A DNA stretch of 64,000 nt from JBBIWA01 sp037439425. Its GTDB lineage: Bacteria > Acidobacteriota > Blastocatellia > RBC074. This document shows, one piece after another, positions 26,874 to 36,584 of the stretch. The stretch spans positions 1 through 64,000 of the forward strand of contig JBBIWA010000006.1 of NCBI GenBank assembly GCA_037439425.1. Reading direction: 5' to 3'. The notes beneath the pieces were generated by a model that did not search any database, was not told where the DNA came from, and saw only the letters and a program-made list of their open reading frames with translations. Both the position numbers and the translations under genes were made by a program. Numbering within the stretch: the stretch's first letter is position 1; the number at the start of each line of letters is the position of its first letter.

Positions 26874-28577
26874 ATGTGGAGTCAAGCGAGAAGAGAACCG
26901 GTTTACGACGTGGTCATCGTCGGATCGGGTGCATCTGGCGGCACCGCGGCCAAAGTTTTAGTTGAAGCGGGTCTGAAAGTAGTGATGCTGGAGGCTGGGC
27001 CGCTACGCAGGCATATGGTTGATTTCGCCTACCATGATCCTTTCCCTTACGAAGACCCATATCGTGGCTTCAAAACTAAGACCACCAAGAGCGACGAGCT
27101 TAAGAGGCGTTACGCTTTCGGGCCCAACCCATTTGCGCCCTGGAAGAATCCGGACGAACCTTACACGACGCCTCCGGATTTGCCTTACGAATGGATGCGT
27201 GCGCGCAACGTAGGCGGGCGCACAATGTTCTGGGGACGCTTTGCCAATCGGTTCAATGAAGACGATTTCAAAGGCTACTCGCGCGATGGGCAGGGGCTGG
27301 ATTGGCCGATCACTTATCAGGAGCTGGCGCCTTACTACGATAAAGCCGAGATCTTTATGGGCGTTTGCGGCGCGCAGGAGAAGCATCCCGATCTGCCCGA
27401 TAGCGATCACTATCTGCCGCCGGTTGCGCTCAAGTGCCCCGATCATCTGCTCAAACGTGCGTGTGGCAAGCTGGGTATCCCAGTAATCCGAGTGCGCCGT
27501 GCGATACTCACCAGATCTTACCACGGCTATGCGCAGTGCCACTACTGCGCGGGTTGCGATCAGGGCTGCGAGACGCACTCGTTCTACAACTCAGCCTTTC
27601 GCCAGGTTGTCCCCTTGATGCAGAAGTATCCGGGGACTTTCACGCTTATTACGAACGCGATGGCACGCGCGGTCAATGTTAACGAGAAGGGACTGGCCAG
27701 CGGCGTCACCTACATTGACAAAACAACCGGGCAGGAACGCGAAATTCGCGCGCGCGTCGTGGTGCTGGGGTGCGGTACACTAGAGACCACACGCTTGATG
27801 CTGCTTTCAACATCGCCTCTCTTCCCCAACGGCATCGCCAATTCAAACGGGATGGTCGGCAAAAATTTCATCGAGCATCTTGATGTAGGAGCGGAAGCAT
27901 ATCTGCCCGAACTGGGTTTGGTGGAGCGAGAAGCTGGTGATGGCATCGGTGGATCGCATATTGTCATTCCGTGGTTTGGCTACTTCCGCAAAGATGAGAA
28001 GCGCGATTTCGTGCGTGGATTTCAGATCGAACCTTCAGCCCGCGCGCGGATGAGGCCGGAGAAGAATCCAAAGAATATCCCTGGCTTTGGCCGCGAATTC
28101 AAACGCGAGGTGCGCCGCTGGCGGGGCACGCGTGTGCGGTTGGCTGCGCACGGCGAGATGCTCCCTTCGCCAAAAAAGTTCGTCGAGCTGGACCCGGAGG
28201 TGAAGGACAAATGGGGCCTGCCAGTGCTCAAAATTCACCATCTGTGGGAAGAGAACGATCACAACATGTTCAAGTATATCCGGCAGACTTATGAAGAGAT
28301 CTTCCACGCTGCCAAAGCCGTTGACTTGCGCTTGCCGGATAAGCCAGATGTGCCTGGCCATTCAATCCACGAAATGGGCACTGCGCATATGGGCAACGAT
28401 CCGAAGACTTCGGTCCTTAACAAGTTCAATCAGACCTGGGAGGTCAAGAACCTCTTTGTAATTGATGCAGCAGCCTTCGCTTCTGGCACGCACAAGAATC
28501 CGACACTCACAATCATGGCGCTTGCCTGGCGCGCCTCAGAGTATCTGTTGGAAGAGATGAGGAAGGGGAACATTTAG
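26874..28577 (+). CDS. GMC-family FAD oxidoreductase
   Basis: A 567-residue glucose-methanol-choline family flavoprotein that oxidises an alcohol group, probably on a sugar. The FAD-binding motif GSGASGGTAAKVL is at about residues 17-29, with LEAGP following; NVGGRTMFWGR is the family signature; a Cys-rich stretch CHYCAGCDQGC lies near 223-233; the C-terminus has HEMGTAHMGNDP and the catalytic-region NPTLTIMALAWR. Its closest look is the gluconate or fructose dehydrogenase-like branch. No twin-arginine signal or small subunit is seen. The ATG chosen follows GGAGG, the frame upstream being unconvincing. The next gene begins 3 nt after its stop. Confidence 0.87.
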   Translation: MWSQARREPVYDVVIVGSGASGGTAAKVLVEAGLKVVMLEAGPLRRHMVDFAYHDPFPYEDPYRGFKTKTTKSDELKRRYAFGPNPFAPWKNPDEPYTTPPDLPYEWMRARNVGGRTMFWGRFANRFNEDDFKGYSRDGQGLDWPITYQELAPYYDKAEIFMGVCGAQEKHPDLPDSDHYLPPVALKCPDHLLKRACGKLGIPVIRVRRAILTRSYHGYAQCHYCAGCDQGCETHSFYNSAFRQVVPLMQKYPGTFTLITNAMARAVNVNEKGLASGVTYIDKTTGQEREIRARVVVLGCGTLETTRLMLLSTSPLFPNGIANSNGMVGKNFIEHLDVGAEAYLPELGLVEREAGDGIGGSHIVIPWFGYFRKDEKRDFVRGFQIEPSARARMRPEKNPKNIPGFGREFKREVRRWRGTRVRLAAHGEMLPSPKKFVELDPEVKDKWGLPVLKIHHLWEENDHNMFKYIRQTYEEIFHAAKAVDLRLPDKPDVPGHSIHEMGTAHMGNDPKTSVLNKFNQTWEVKNLFVIDAAAFASGTHKNPTLTIMALAWRASEYLLEEMRKGNI

Positions 28578-28580
28578 GAA

Positions 28581-30218
28581 ATGGGCTATTCCAGATGGCA
28601 GCTTACAGGTTTCAGGAGCCAGGCATCTATCAGCCAGATACAGCCAGCAGGGCAGAGATGGCAATTGGCTCTTTATTGGCTGCTTCCGGTCTCAGTTTGT
28701 CTCGTCTATCTCCTGATCATTGCTTATCTCGGGCGCGCACACACGTTTGGCACCTACGGAACCGAGACCGACTTCTATCATTACTACGCGCCGGATGCGG
28801 AGCGGATCGCCGCCTGGCAATTCCCGGAAAACCCTTTTCAGGGGCCAGGCTATCCAACGCTGCTGGCTGTGGTTGGTAAACTGACCGGAGACTTGTTTGT
28901 CGCCGGTAAGTGGATCTCGATCATCAGCGCAGCGCTAGTTGTGCTGCTCGCTTTCCTGTTGTTTGCGCGTCTGTTTGGATACTGGGTTGGAGTAGGAGCG
29001 GCCTTGCTGATCCCTGTTGGCGGCGAGTTTGCGCAGTTTTCGCTCACGGCTTCGACAGATCTTTTTTTCCTCCTGCTTTGCCTGGCCTGCCTGGTTGGTT
29101 TCACCAGCGAGCGAGTGGCCGTGCCTTGGCGCGTGGTCATTGCGAGTGTGCTTGCTGGCCTAGCTTACCTGACACGCTATAATGGAATCTTCTTACTGGC
29201 AGTATGTTTGTTTGGAATTCTTGGGCTTGGGATTTCTGATCGTAGCCTGGGGGGACGGCTGAGACTGGCCACCATCTCCATCGCTGTCTTCCTGCTTGTC
29301 GCCTCACCCTGGCTCTATGCTAACTACAAGCATCGCGGCTCACCTTTCTACAATGCCAATTATCTGAACCTGGCCACCGAGTTTTATCCTGAACTGGCTG
29401 AAGGTCAAGTTAATCAGGACGGAACGCGCGGGCTGAGCGAGCGATTCCATTCCTTTGGCGAAGTGCTGGCTTACGATCCCTGGCGGATAATTAAGCATTA
29501 TCCGGTCAATCTCTACGAGAGCTTAAGGCGGAGCCTCAAAGCGAATTTGATTAGTCCCTGGGTAAGCTACTTTGCGCTAGCGGGTTTTGTGCTGGCCTTG
29601 CTCGAGCGGCGATCAAAAGCGGTCCTGCTGCTGCTGTCTGCGAGTGTGATCTACTTTCTGCTGATGGGGTTGAATCACTGGGAGACGCGCTACTACTTCT
29701 TCATTATGGTGAGCTACGCAGGGTTGGCAGTTTACACAGCATTTCGTCTGCTTGAACTGGCGCGAGCGCGGGGTTGGCTTGCGCATCGGGCCTACACTTT
29801 GATTCCGTTAGCGCTCATCGCAGTGATGTGGTTGACTTCGTTTAAGCGAGCCAGAGCCGATGTGCTGGATTTTTTAGCCAGCCATCCGACCGAAGTGCTG
29901 GCTGCTTGCGATTACCTCAAAAGCGTGCGCGCAAGCGGCGTGCGCATCTTGGCACGCAAACCGCACTTGCCCGCCATCTGCCGCCAGCAGTGGGTCTTCT
30001 TCCCTAATGTCAAATCAATAGATGAATTGAAGGTGTGGCTTGAGGACAATCCTGTGGACTATCTCGTCTTCGGAGTAAGAGAGTTGAAGGCACGCCCGGC
30101 ACTGAAGAGCCTCAAAGATCCGGAGACAGCGCCGCCCTGGTTGAAAGTAGTCTGGGTGAGCCGGGCCCCATCCATGGTTCTTTATCAGCCGAAGATGGAT
30201 GCGCCCGTCAGCCAGTGA
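28581..30218 (+). CDS. GT-C-type membrane glycosyltransferase
   Basis: A 545-residue polytopic protein with about ten to twelve transmembrane helices, of the glycosyltransferase family 39/83 (ArnT/PMT-like) fold that moves a sugar from a polyprenyl-phosphate donor to lipid or protein in the envelope. An acidic loop between helices 1 and 2 (TETDFYHYY) sits where catalytic aspartates lie in this fold. The C-terminal soluble tail of about 130 residues is typical. It starts 3 nt after the GMC oxidoreductase stop, implying co-transcription. The acceptor and donor cannot be inferred. Confidence 0.75.
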   Translation: MGYSRWQLTGFRSQASISQIQPAGQRWQLALYWLLPVSVCLVYLLIIAYLGRAHTFGTYGTETDFYHYYAPDAERIAAWQFPENPFQGPGYPTLLAVVGKLTGDLFVAGKWISIISAALVVLLAFLLFARLFGYWVGVGAALLIPVGGEFAQFSLTASTDLFFLLLCLACLVGFTSERVAVPWRVVIASVLAGLAYLTRYNGIFLLAVCLFGILGLGISDRSLGGRLRLATISIAVFLLVASPWLYANYKHRGSPFYNANYLNLATEFYPELAEGQVNQDGTRGLSERFHSFGEVLAYDPWRIIKHYPVNLYESLRRSLKANLISPWVSYFALAGFVLALLERRSKAVLLLLSASVIYFLLMGLNHWETRYYFFIMVSYAGLAVYTAFRLLELARARGWLAHRAYTLIPLALIAVMWLTSFKRARADVLDFLASHPTEVLAACDYLKSVRASGVRILARKPHLPAICRQQWVFFPNVKSIDELKVWLEDNPVDYLVFGVRELKARPALKSLKDPETAPPWLKVVWVSRAPSMVLYQPKMDAPVSQ

Positions 30219-30269
30219 GGAAGCGACTTGGAGAGTTAGCCGGATCGGGTGAGGAGCTGACTGCGATCT

Positions 30270-31943
30270 TCAACTTGGCGGGGCAAACTCGCCTTCATAC
30301 TCCGCGGTGAAGTTCGCTATCTGTCGCTCAGTCTCTTCTTTGCTCCAGCCCAGTGCCTGCGCCATCAACCCCGCCGCCATCGGTGCGCACTCCAGCACGG
30401 CACGCCCGGCAAGCAAGCTCAAGCGTGTGCGTCTGGTTAAGACATCGGATAGCGTCAATGCCATTTCAGAACGCACAGCATGAACGATTTCAGCCGCCAG
30501 GTGCGGCAGTCCTGCAATCAAGGGAGTACGCAGCCGCTCATCTTCACGCGCGATGCTGAGCAGTTGCGAGTAGTTGCTTCCGTAAGCGTGCACGAGATGC
30601 TGCGCAGTATCGAGCGAGAGGCTTTCGGTTTGGGCAATGTGTGCTGCCGCCCGCATCAGTTCATCACGGCTCATGGCCCCGCCGCTGAGCGCGATTTCGG
30701 CCGTGCGTGAGTAGCCAGCAACGCGCCCAAAACGCTCAGCCAGACGTCTGGCAGCGAGATCAATAGCGCGTTCGGCCATGCAGCGGTAGGTGGTCAGCTT
30801 GCCGCCCGCAATTGAGATCAGCCCGTCGTAGCTTTCAAAGAGCTCCTCTTCGCGCGAGATATCTGTCGTCGCCTTTTTTCTATCGCCGATGAGAGGGCGC
30901 AGTCCGGCGAAAGTTGCAATCACATCTGAAGGCTCAAGTCGTGCAGCGGGGAAATACGAATTGATCGCGTGCAGAATCTCGTTGACTTCTTCGATTTCGG
31001 CGCGTGGGGCATCCTTGCTGCCAGTATAATCGGTGTCAGTAGTGCCGATGAGCACACGCCCTTCCCACGGCACCACGAAGTAGAAGCGATGCGAAACCAA
31101 CGAGGGGATCAAACAAGCAGTCGCAAGCTGCAAGCGGTCGGCCGCTACGATCAGATGAATGCCTTTTGATGGGCGCACACGCTTGTCTTCTGGCGAAAGT
31201 GCGGGCGCTCCCAGCTCACGCACTTCGTCCATCCACACGCCAGTTGCATTGATAACCAACTGCGCCCGCGCTGTGATCTCTTCTCCAGTCAACTCATCGC
31301 GCAACTGTGCCCCTGTAATCCGCCCGTCTGCACCGTGGATGAAGCCAGTCAGCCGTGTGTAGTTGGCAATAGCAGCCCCATGTTCGTGCGCAGACTTGAT
31401 CACCTCGATGACTAATCGCGCATCATCAGTCCGGCCATCGTAGTAAATGAAGGCTCCTTTCAAGCCTTGCTGATCAAGCTGTGGCGCAAGCTCTAGCGCT
31501 GCGTCGCGAGTCAGCCACCGATGACGGCCTAAGCCATAGTTACCTGCGAGCAGATCATAAAGCCACAACCCCGCGCGCATCTTCAGCGGATGGTCGTAGT
31601 TGCGCTGCGCCTGGCGATAGATGGGAACGAGAAAGGAGAAGGGCTCGACCAGATGCGGTGCGAGCCGGGTGAGGAAGGCGCGCTCACGCAGCCCTTCGCG
31701 GACCAGCGCAAATTCGAAATGTTCCAGGTAACGCAGCCCGCCGTGAATGAGTTTTGTGGAGCGACTCGAAGTGCCCGCTGCGAAATCGCGCTTTTCGATA
31801 AGCGCGACGCGAAGCCCCCTTGTGGCGGCATCCAGCGCTAGACCCGCTCCGGTGATCCCGCCACCAATGATCAAGATCTCAGCTGGCTCCTCTGCCATCT
31901 GAAGCTGGGCCCGGCGCCTTGTTCTCCACGAAAATTCAGTCAT
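30270..31943 (-). CDS. glpD: FAD-dependent glycerol-3-phosphate dehydrogenase
   Basis: A 557-residue membrane-associated dehydrogenase that oxidises sn-glycerol 3-phosphate to dihydroxyacetone phosphate and passes electrons to quinone. The FAD motif GGGITGAGLALDAATRGL follows the start, with SSRSTKLIHGGLRYLE next, the binding stretch later, and FAGLRPLIGD plus the DxA-type C-terminal domain. I begin at the ATG at 31943; the frame continues 86 codons upstream to 32201, but that extension is low in family-like residues and would abut the divergent peptidase start exactly. Other starts at 31973 and 31970 are possible. The gene is convergent with the preceding glycosyltransferase. Confidence 0.92.
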   Translation of the reverse strand: MTEFSWRTRRRAQLQMAEEPAEILIIGGGITGAGLALDAATRGLRVALIEKRDFAAGTSSRSTKLIHGGLRYLEHFEFALVREGLRERAFLTRLAPHLVEPFSFLVPIYRQAQRNYDHPLKMRAGLWLYDLLAGNYGLGRHRWLTRDAALELAPQLDQQGLKGAFIYYDGRTDDARLVIEVIKSAHEHGAAIANYTRLTGFIHGADGRITGAQLRDELTGEEITARAQLVINATGVWMDEVRELGAPALSPEDKRVRPSKGIHLIVAADRLQLATACLIPSLVSHRFYFVVPWEGRVLIGTTDTDYTGSKDAPRAEIEEVNEILHAINSYFPAARLEPSDVIATFAGLRPLIGDRKKATTDISREEELFESYDGLISIAGGKLTTYRCMAERAIDLAARRLAERFGRVAGYSRTAEIALSGGAMSRDELMRAAAHIAQTESLSLDTAQHLVHAYGSNYSQLLSIAREDERLRTPLIAGLPHLAAEIVHAVRSEMALTLSDVLTRRTRLSLLAGRAVLECAPMAAGLMAQALGWSKEETERQIANFTAEYEGEFAPPS

Positions 31944-32200
31944 AGCAGGTAGAGATAGCCCCCCGTGCATCATTCGTACCCGTGAAAATAAGGGCGCTGC
32001 GGCTTGCTCATTATCACAAATCGCCGATGTTGCCAAGGACTTGATTTTAGCCGCGTTCTCAGGTAGAGAAGGAGCAGCCTTTTTATCCATAAGGAGTAAG
32101 CGAGCTCCTGGCACTTGCTCCGGCCACGAAGTTTTAGAACAGACTGAGACTTTGGTCTTCCCTTCATCAAGCTGGAACTGATTCTGCACGGAGAGAGCCA

Positions 32201-34054
32201 ATGAAAAAACTTTATCCCTTGAGATACTTCACTTTGTGTTTGCTGTGTCTGGGACTGGTCTGGCCCGTTGAAGCTTCGCTCGCTAGCCTGGGAAAGATAA
32301 GCACAGCCACCAGCCTCGTGAGCCAGAAATCTAGCTCCAAACGTAAAGTCAGCAGCAGTCGCCAGCGTAGCCGCAGGAGCACGCTTCGTCGCAGCAGCCC
32401 GCCGCGACCTTCGATCTTCGATGTGTTGCAATCGCAGGATCATAATACCCCTCAGATAAGCCTCGAGGTCGAACCGGTGATCAGGCAGATCGAAGAGCAT
32501 GAAGTGCGCGCGCATGTCAAATTTTTGGCCGACGATCTGCTGGAAGGACGAGGAACGGGAACGCGCGGCGGAATGCTAGCTGCCAAATACATCGCTGCGC
32601 AGTTCGAAGCCATCGGGCTGGAGCCAGCGACCCCTGATCGTACCTACTTCCAGCAAGTGGAGATGGTGGGGACCAAGCTAGATCCGACGATCAAACTTTC
32701 GGTCGGGGGAAACAACCGGAGCGCAGAGTTCAGCTTCGGAGATGAATTTGTCGCTGGCACTGATGTTGAGCAAACGGAGGTCCCCATCAACACGGATGTG
32801 GTCTTTGTCGGCTACGGGATTCAAGCGCCAGAGTTGAATTGGGATGATTACAAAGGGCTGGATGTGCGCGGCAGGATTGTGCTCATTCTGGTCAATGAAC
32901 CACCTGCCACCAGCGCAGAGCCCCACCTCTTCGGTGGGAAAGCGCTCACTTATTATGGCCGCTGGACATACAAGTATGAAGAAGCAACCCGGCGTGGCGC
33001 GGCCGGAGCGATTTTGATTCACACCACTGAATCGGCTGGTTACGGCTGGAATGTTGTACGGAGCAGTTGGAGCGGAGAAAGATTCATCCTCCTGCCCGAA
33101 GCCGGTGCGCCCGCACTTAAACTCAAGTCTTGGGTAACGGAGGAAACTGCGCGCAAACTGCTTCATCTGGCAAGTAAGGATTTCGACCAGCTACGACAGG
33201 CAGCACAGACACGCGATTTCCGGCCAGTGCCGCTTAACCTGCGCGTTGAAACCACGCTGCGAACCACCACGCGGCGTGTGCTGGCACCCAACGTGGTCGG
33301 TATTTTGCGAGGCGGCGATGAGCAGTTGAAGCAAGAATATCTTGTCTACACCGCTCATTGGGATCACCTCGGCATTCGCCCCGAACAACCGGGCGACAAT
33401 ATCTACAATGGCGCGGTGGACAACGCAACCGGGGTAGCTGGTCTGCTGGCCATTGCAAAGAACTTTGCTTCGCTTAACGTTAAACCGAAGCGTTCTATAC
33501 TGTTCATCGCCACCGCTGCTGAGGAGCAAGGGCTGCTTGGCGCTGAGTACTACACCCGGCATCCGCTGGTGCCGCTGGCGAAGACCGTGGCCAGTATTAA
33601 TCTCGACTCGATGAATGTACTGGGCAAGACCACTGACATCACACCGCTTGGAGCCAATCGCTCCACGCTGGGCAAACTGGTAGAGGAGGTGGCGACCGAG
33701 AATCGAATGACGATCTCACCGGATGCCCATCCTGAGCAAGGTTCATTTTACCGCTCTGATCATTTCCCTTTTGCCAAAGCTGGGATCCCCGCTGTTCACT
33801 TTGGTTCTGGTTCTCAATTTGTCGGCCACTCGGCCAATTGGGGAGCCGAGCAGTTCAAAGACTACAACGAGCATCGCTACCATCAACCTTCCGACGAATA
33901 CAGTCCAAGTTGGGATTTCAGCGGTCTGGTGCAGCAGGCGCAGTTAGCTTTTGCGCTCGGCTTGAAAGTCGTCAATGCTAAAGAAAGGCCGCAATGGAAT
34001 CAGGGTGATGAATTCGAGCGCGCGCAGATTCGGTCGCTGAGCCGCTCCCAGTAA
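32201..34054 (+). CDS. Exported M28-family zinc aminopeptidase
   Basis: A 617-residue exported peptidase of the M28 family (aminopeptidase Y/carboxypeptidase Q-like). A signal peptide covers residues 1-25. A basic serine-rich linker is followed by a lid/PA insert and the catalytic domain with the two-zinc ligands in YTAHWDHLG, DNATGVAG, ATAAEEQG, NLDSMN and RSDHFPFAKAGIPAVHF. It would cut N-terminal residues from peptides in the periplasm or outside. The promoter probably lies in the 257-bp gap shared with glpD. The ATG follows GGAGAGAG. Confidence 0.9.
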   Translation: MKKLYPLRYFTLCLLCLGLVWPVEASLASLGKISTATSLVSQKSSSKRKVSSSRQRSRRSTLRRSSPPRPSIFDVLQSQDHNTPQISLEVEPVIRQIEEHEVRAHVKFLADDLLEGRGTGTRGGMLAAKYIAAQFEAIGLEPATPDRTYFQQVEMVGTKLDPTIKLSVGGNNRSAEFSFGDEFVAGTDVEQTEVPINTDVVFVGYGIQAPELNWDDYKGLDVRGRIVLILVNEPPATSAEPHLFGGKALTYYGRWTYKYEEATRRGAAGAILIHTTESAGYGWNVVRSSWSGERFILLPEAGAPALKLKSWVTEETARKLLHLASKDFDQLRQAAQTRDFRPVPLNLRVETTLRTTTRRVLAPNVVGILRGGDEQLKQEYLVYTAHWDHLGIRPEQPGDNIYNGAVDNATGVAGLLAIAKNFASLNVKPKRSILFIATAAEEQGLLGAEYYTRHPLVPLAKTVASINLDSMNVLGKTTDITPLGANRSTLGKLVEEVATENRMTISPDAHPEQGSFYRSDHFPFAKAGIPAVHFGSGSQFVGHSANWGAEQFKDYNEHRYHQPSDEYSPSWDFSGLVQQAQLAFALGLKVVNAKERPQWNQGDEFERAQIRSLSRSQ

Positions 34055-34225
34055 GGGCCGAAGGAGAAGGGATGAAGGGGGGAAGTGATCCTCCCCAGGC
34101 GATTACCTTATCTTCGTCGGGTGCAGTCCCGCTACCCCGCCATCTCATTTTTTCTTCATACTTGTGCTTTGTCCAGTTGCGTGGAAAAATAGGCTTTCGA
34201 TTTTTTGGCTGGAACGGCAAGGAGT

Positions 34226-36280
34226 ATGAAGACCTTCTACGTTACGACACCAATCTATTACGTTAACTCTCATCCTCATTTGGGGCATCTCTACACCACG
34301 CTGGTAGCCGACACGATAGCGCGCTACAAGCGGCAGCGTGGTTTCGACACCTTTTTCCTGACCGGGACCGACGAGCACGGGCAGAATATAGAGCGCGCAG
34401 CAGAAGCCGCCGGGCTGCCCATCAAGGAGCACGTGGATGCTGTGGTCGCTGAGTTTCAGCAGATGTTTGCCCGCTTCCATCTGGACCCGGAGCACGGTGG
34501 TTATAACCACTGGATCCGCACCACGGCTGATTATCACAAGCGCGGCGTAGCTGAACTGTGGCGGCGCGTCAAAGAGGCAGGTTACATCTACAAAGGCAGG
34601 TACGAAGGCTGGTACTGTGTCGGCGAAAACGGTTTCCTGAGTGAAGATGAGACGCGGCCAGGGCCGGATGGTGTGCCGATCTGTAAAGTCCACGAGCGAC
34701 CGCTAGAGCGGCTTTCGGAAGAGAGCTACTTCTTCAGACTGTCAGCATTTCAGAACAAATTGCTCGAGTACTATCAACAGCATCCCGACTTCATTCGTCC
34801 TGAGGTAAGGCGCAATGAAGTTATCAGCTTCGTGCGCAGTGGCTTAAATGATCTTTCGATCAGCCGTGTCTCGGTCAAATGGGGCATCCCTGTGCCGGAT
34901 GACCCAAACCACACGATGTATGTATGGTTCGATGCGCTCTCGAACTACATCACCGCCATAGGCTATGGTAATGAAGAACGCGGCGGCGAAGCGCAATTCA
35001 GAAAATATTGGCCTGCCGATCTGCAACTGGTCGGGAAAGACATCCTGCGCTTTCATACAGTCTACTGGCCAGCGTTTTTGCTGGCTGCTGGAATTGAGCC
35101 ACCCAAGACGGTCTTCGCTCACGGGATGTGGCTGTCGGGTGGGCGCAAGATGTCAAAATCGCTCGGCAATACAATTGATCTGAGCGTGCTTTTGAAACAC
35201 TTCTCGCGTGACGTGGTGCGCTACTTTTGCCTGCGCGAGATGGTCTTCGGCCAGGATGGCGATTTCACTTATGAAGCCCTGATTGATCGCATCAATGGTG
35301 ACCTGGCCGCCGGGCTTGGTAATCTCTCAAGCCGCACGCTGACGATGGTGCGCAACTACTGTGGGGGAGAGATTCCCCTGCCTGGAGAGGGCGCAAGCAG
35401 TGAGTTGGTGGCCCAAGCGATGGAAGTTCGCCAGGCCATTGAAAGCGCCGGCACGGAATTCGATCAGGCGTTTGACGACTATAGCTTCAGCCGAGGGCTG
35501 GAAGCCGTCTGGGCAGCGATTGCACGGGTTGATAAATTCATTTCCGATGCGCAGCCGTGGAACCTGGCCAAGGAGGCAACCCAGCGCGCTTCGCTCGATC
35601 TGGTGCTGTACACGGCGACTGAAGCGCTACGGCATCTGGCCGTGAGGCTTGCGCCTGTGTTGCCTGAATCGACTCAGGAAATCTGGCAGCAGTTAGGCGC
35701 CTCGGGCAAAGTGTGTGAAGTTGCGCCTGACAGGCTCAAGTGGGGCGAGGTCAGGCCCGGAGCGCGCATCGGTGAGGTTAAACCTATTTTTCCAAGACTG
35801 GACAAGAAGAAGATTATGGAAGAGATCAAACAAGACGAAGCAGCCAGTCAGGCTGCGCGAGCGCAGCCCCCTCAGTCCGTGGCAGCGAGCGGCGCCTCAA
35901 GTGTGGTTACTGCTGACACACAGACGACCGAACCCACGCCTGGTATCGCTCTCATCAGCATCGAGGACTTCGCCAAGGTAGACCTGCGTGCCGGCGAAGT
36001 ACTCACCGCCGAACGCGTGCCGAAGGCGGACAAGCTGCTGCGCCTCACGATTGACCTGGGCGAAGCTCAGCCGCGCCAGGTCCTGGCTGGCATTGCGCAA
36101 TACTACGAGCCTGAAAAACTGATTGGTCGCAAAGTGATCGTGGTGGCTAACCTGGCGCCACGTAAGCTGCGCGGGCTGGAGTCGAACGGCATGATCTTGG
36201 CGGCGTCAGTGGGTGAGAAAGGGCGGCCCGTGCTGGCTGGTTTCTTGGAGGATGTGCCGAACGGAGCGAAGCTGAGGTGA
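34226..36280 (+). CDS. metG: Methionyl-tRNA synthetase with C-terminal tRNA-binding domain
   Basis: A 684-residue class I synthetase. The HIGH-type motif is HPHLGHLY at residues 16-23, the KMSKS motif GRKMSKSLGN is near 305-314, and a C-terminal Trbp111/EMAP-II-like domain (from about residue 585, IEDFAKVDLRAGEVLTAERV) is present. In the connective domain, where many MetRS have four-cysteine zinc knuckles, only WYCVGENG and a later PICKVHE are seen, so a single or altered zinc site is likely. The start follows a close ribosome site; a TTG seven codons earlier is the alternative. It is separated from the peptidase gene by about 170 bp. Confidence 0.95.
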   Translation: MKTFYVTTPIYYVNSHPHLGHLYTTLVADTIARYKRQRGFDTFFLTGTDEHGQNIERAAEAAGLPIKEHVDAVVAEFQQMFARFHLDPEHGGYNHWIRTTADYHKRGVAELWRRVKEAGYIYKGRYEGWYCVGENGFLSEDETRPGPDGVPICKVHERPLERLSEESYFFRLSAFQNKLLEYYQQHPDFIRPEVRRNEVISFVRSGLNDLSISRVSVKWGIPVPDDPNHTMYVWFDALSNYITAIGYGNEERGGEAQFRKYWPADLQLVGKDILRFHTVYWPAFLLAAGIEPPKTVFAHGMWLSGGRKMSKSLGNTIDLSVLLKHFSRDVVRYFCLREMVFGQDGDFTYEALIDRINGDLAAGLGNLSSRTLTMVRNYCGGEIPLPGEGASSELVAQAMEVRQAIESAGTEFDQAFDDYSFSRGLEAVWAAIARVDKFISDAQPWNLAKEATQRASLDLVLYTATEALRHLAVRLAPVLPESTQEIWQQLGASGKVCEVAPDRLKWGEVRPGARIGEVKPIFPRLDKKKIMEEIKQDEAASQAARAQPPQSVAASGASSVVTADTQTTEPTPGIALISIEDFAKVDLRAGEVLTAERVPKADKLLRLTIDLGEAQPRQVLAGIAQYYEPEKLIGRKVIVVANLAPRKLRGLESNGMILAASVGEKGRPVLAGFLEDVPNGAKLR

Positions 36281-36290
36281 CTTTCTGAGT

Positions 36291-36583
36291 ATGAAACTTC
36301 CGGCTTTGCTTCTCCTCATCCCGTTTTTTTTGCCTTTGGTCGGAGGTGTACAGGACATCGAAGCAGCGACCTTAACCGCAGCCAAACCCAGTAAGAAGGA
36401 CCGGGTACTGATCAAAGAGCGTATAGTTGTTCTGATATTGACAAGGGCGCGACTTTCTTTTACGAATCTGGCTTCCCGCATGCGATAAAGGCCTTGGAGC
36501 AATCGGGCAGGTATTTCTTCAGTTACACCAAACTCAAGCCCTACATCAAGCGCGAAGGGCTTTTGGGGATATTCGTAAAGTGA
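36291..36583 (+). pseudogene. Small exported-protein gene broken by a frameshift
   Basis: The first part (from ATG at 36291) encodes a signal-peptide-like start, LPALLLLIPFFLPLVGGV, then about 25 residues ending near KKDRVLIKER. From about 36415-36440 the coding sense moves to another frame, which reads SDIDKGATFFYESGFPHAIK and goes on to a protein-like stretch ending GLLGIFVK and TGA at 36581. Read together they make one protein of about 97 residues. No family is recognised. The stop sits one base before the TatD ATG, suggesting the intact gene was part of that operon. A sequencing error is the alternative to true decay. Confidence 0.6.
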
Positions 36584-36584
36584 G

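Noticed and set aside
31944..32201. N-terminal 86-residue extension of GlpD
   Set aside because: It lacks family-like residues and would run into the divergent peptidase start; ATG at 31943 is kept.
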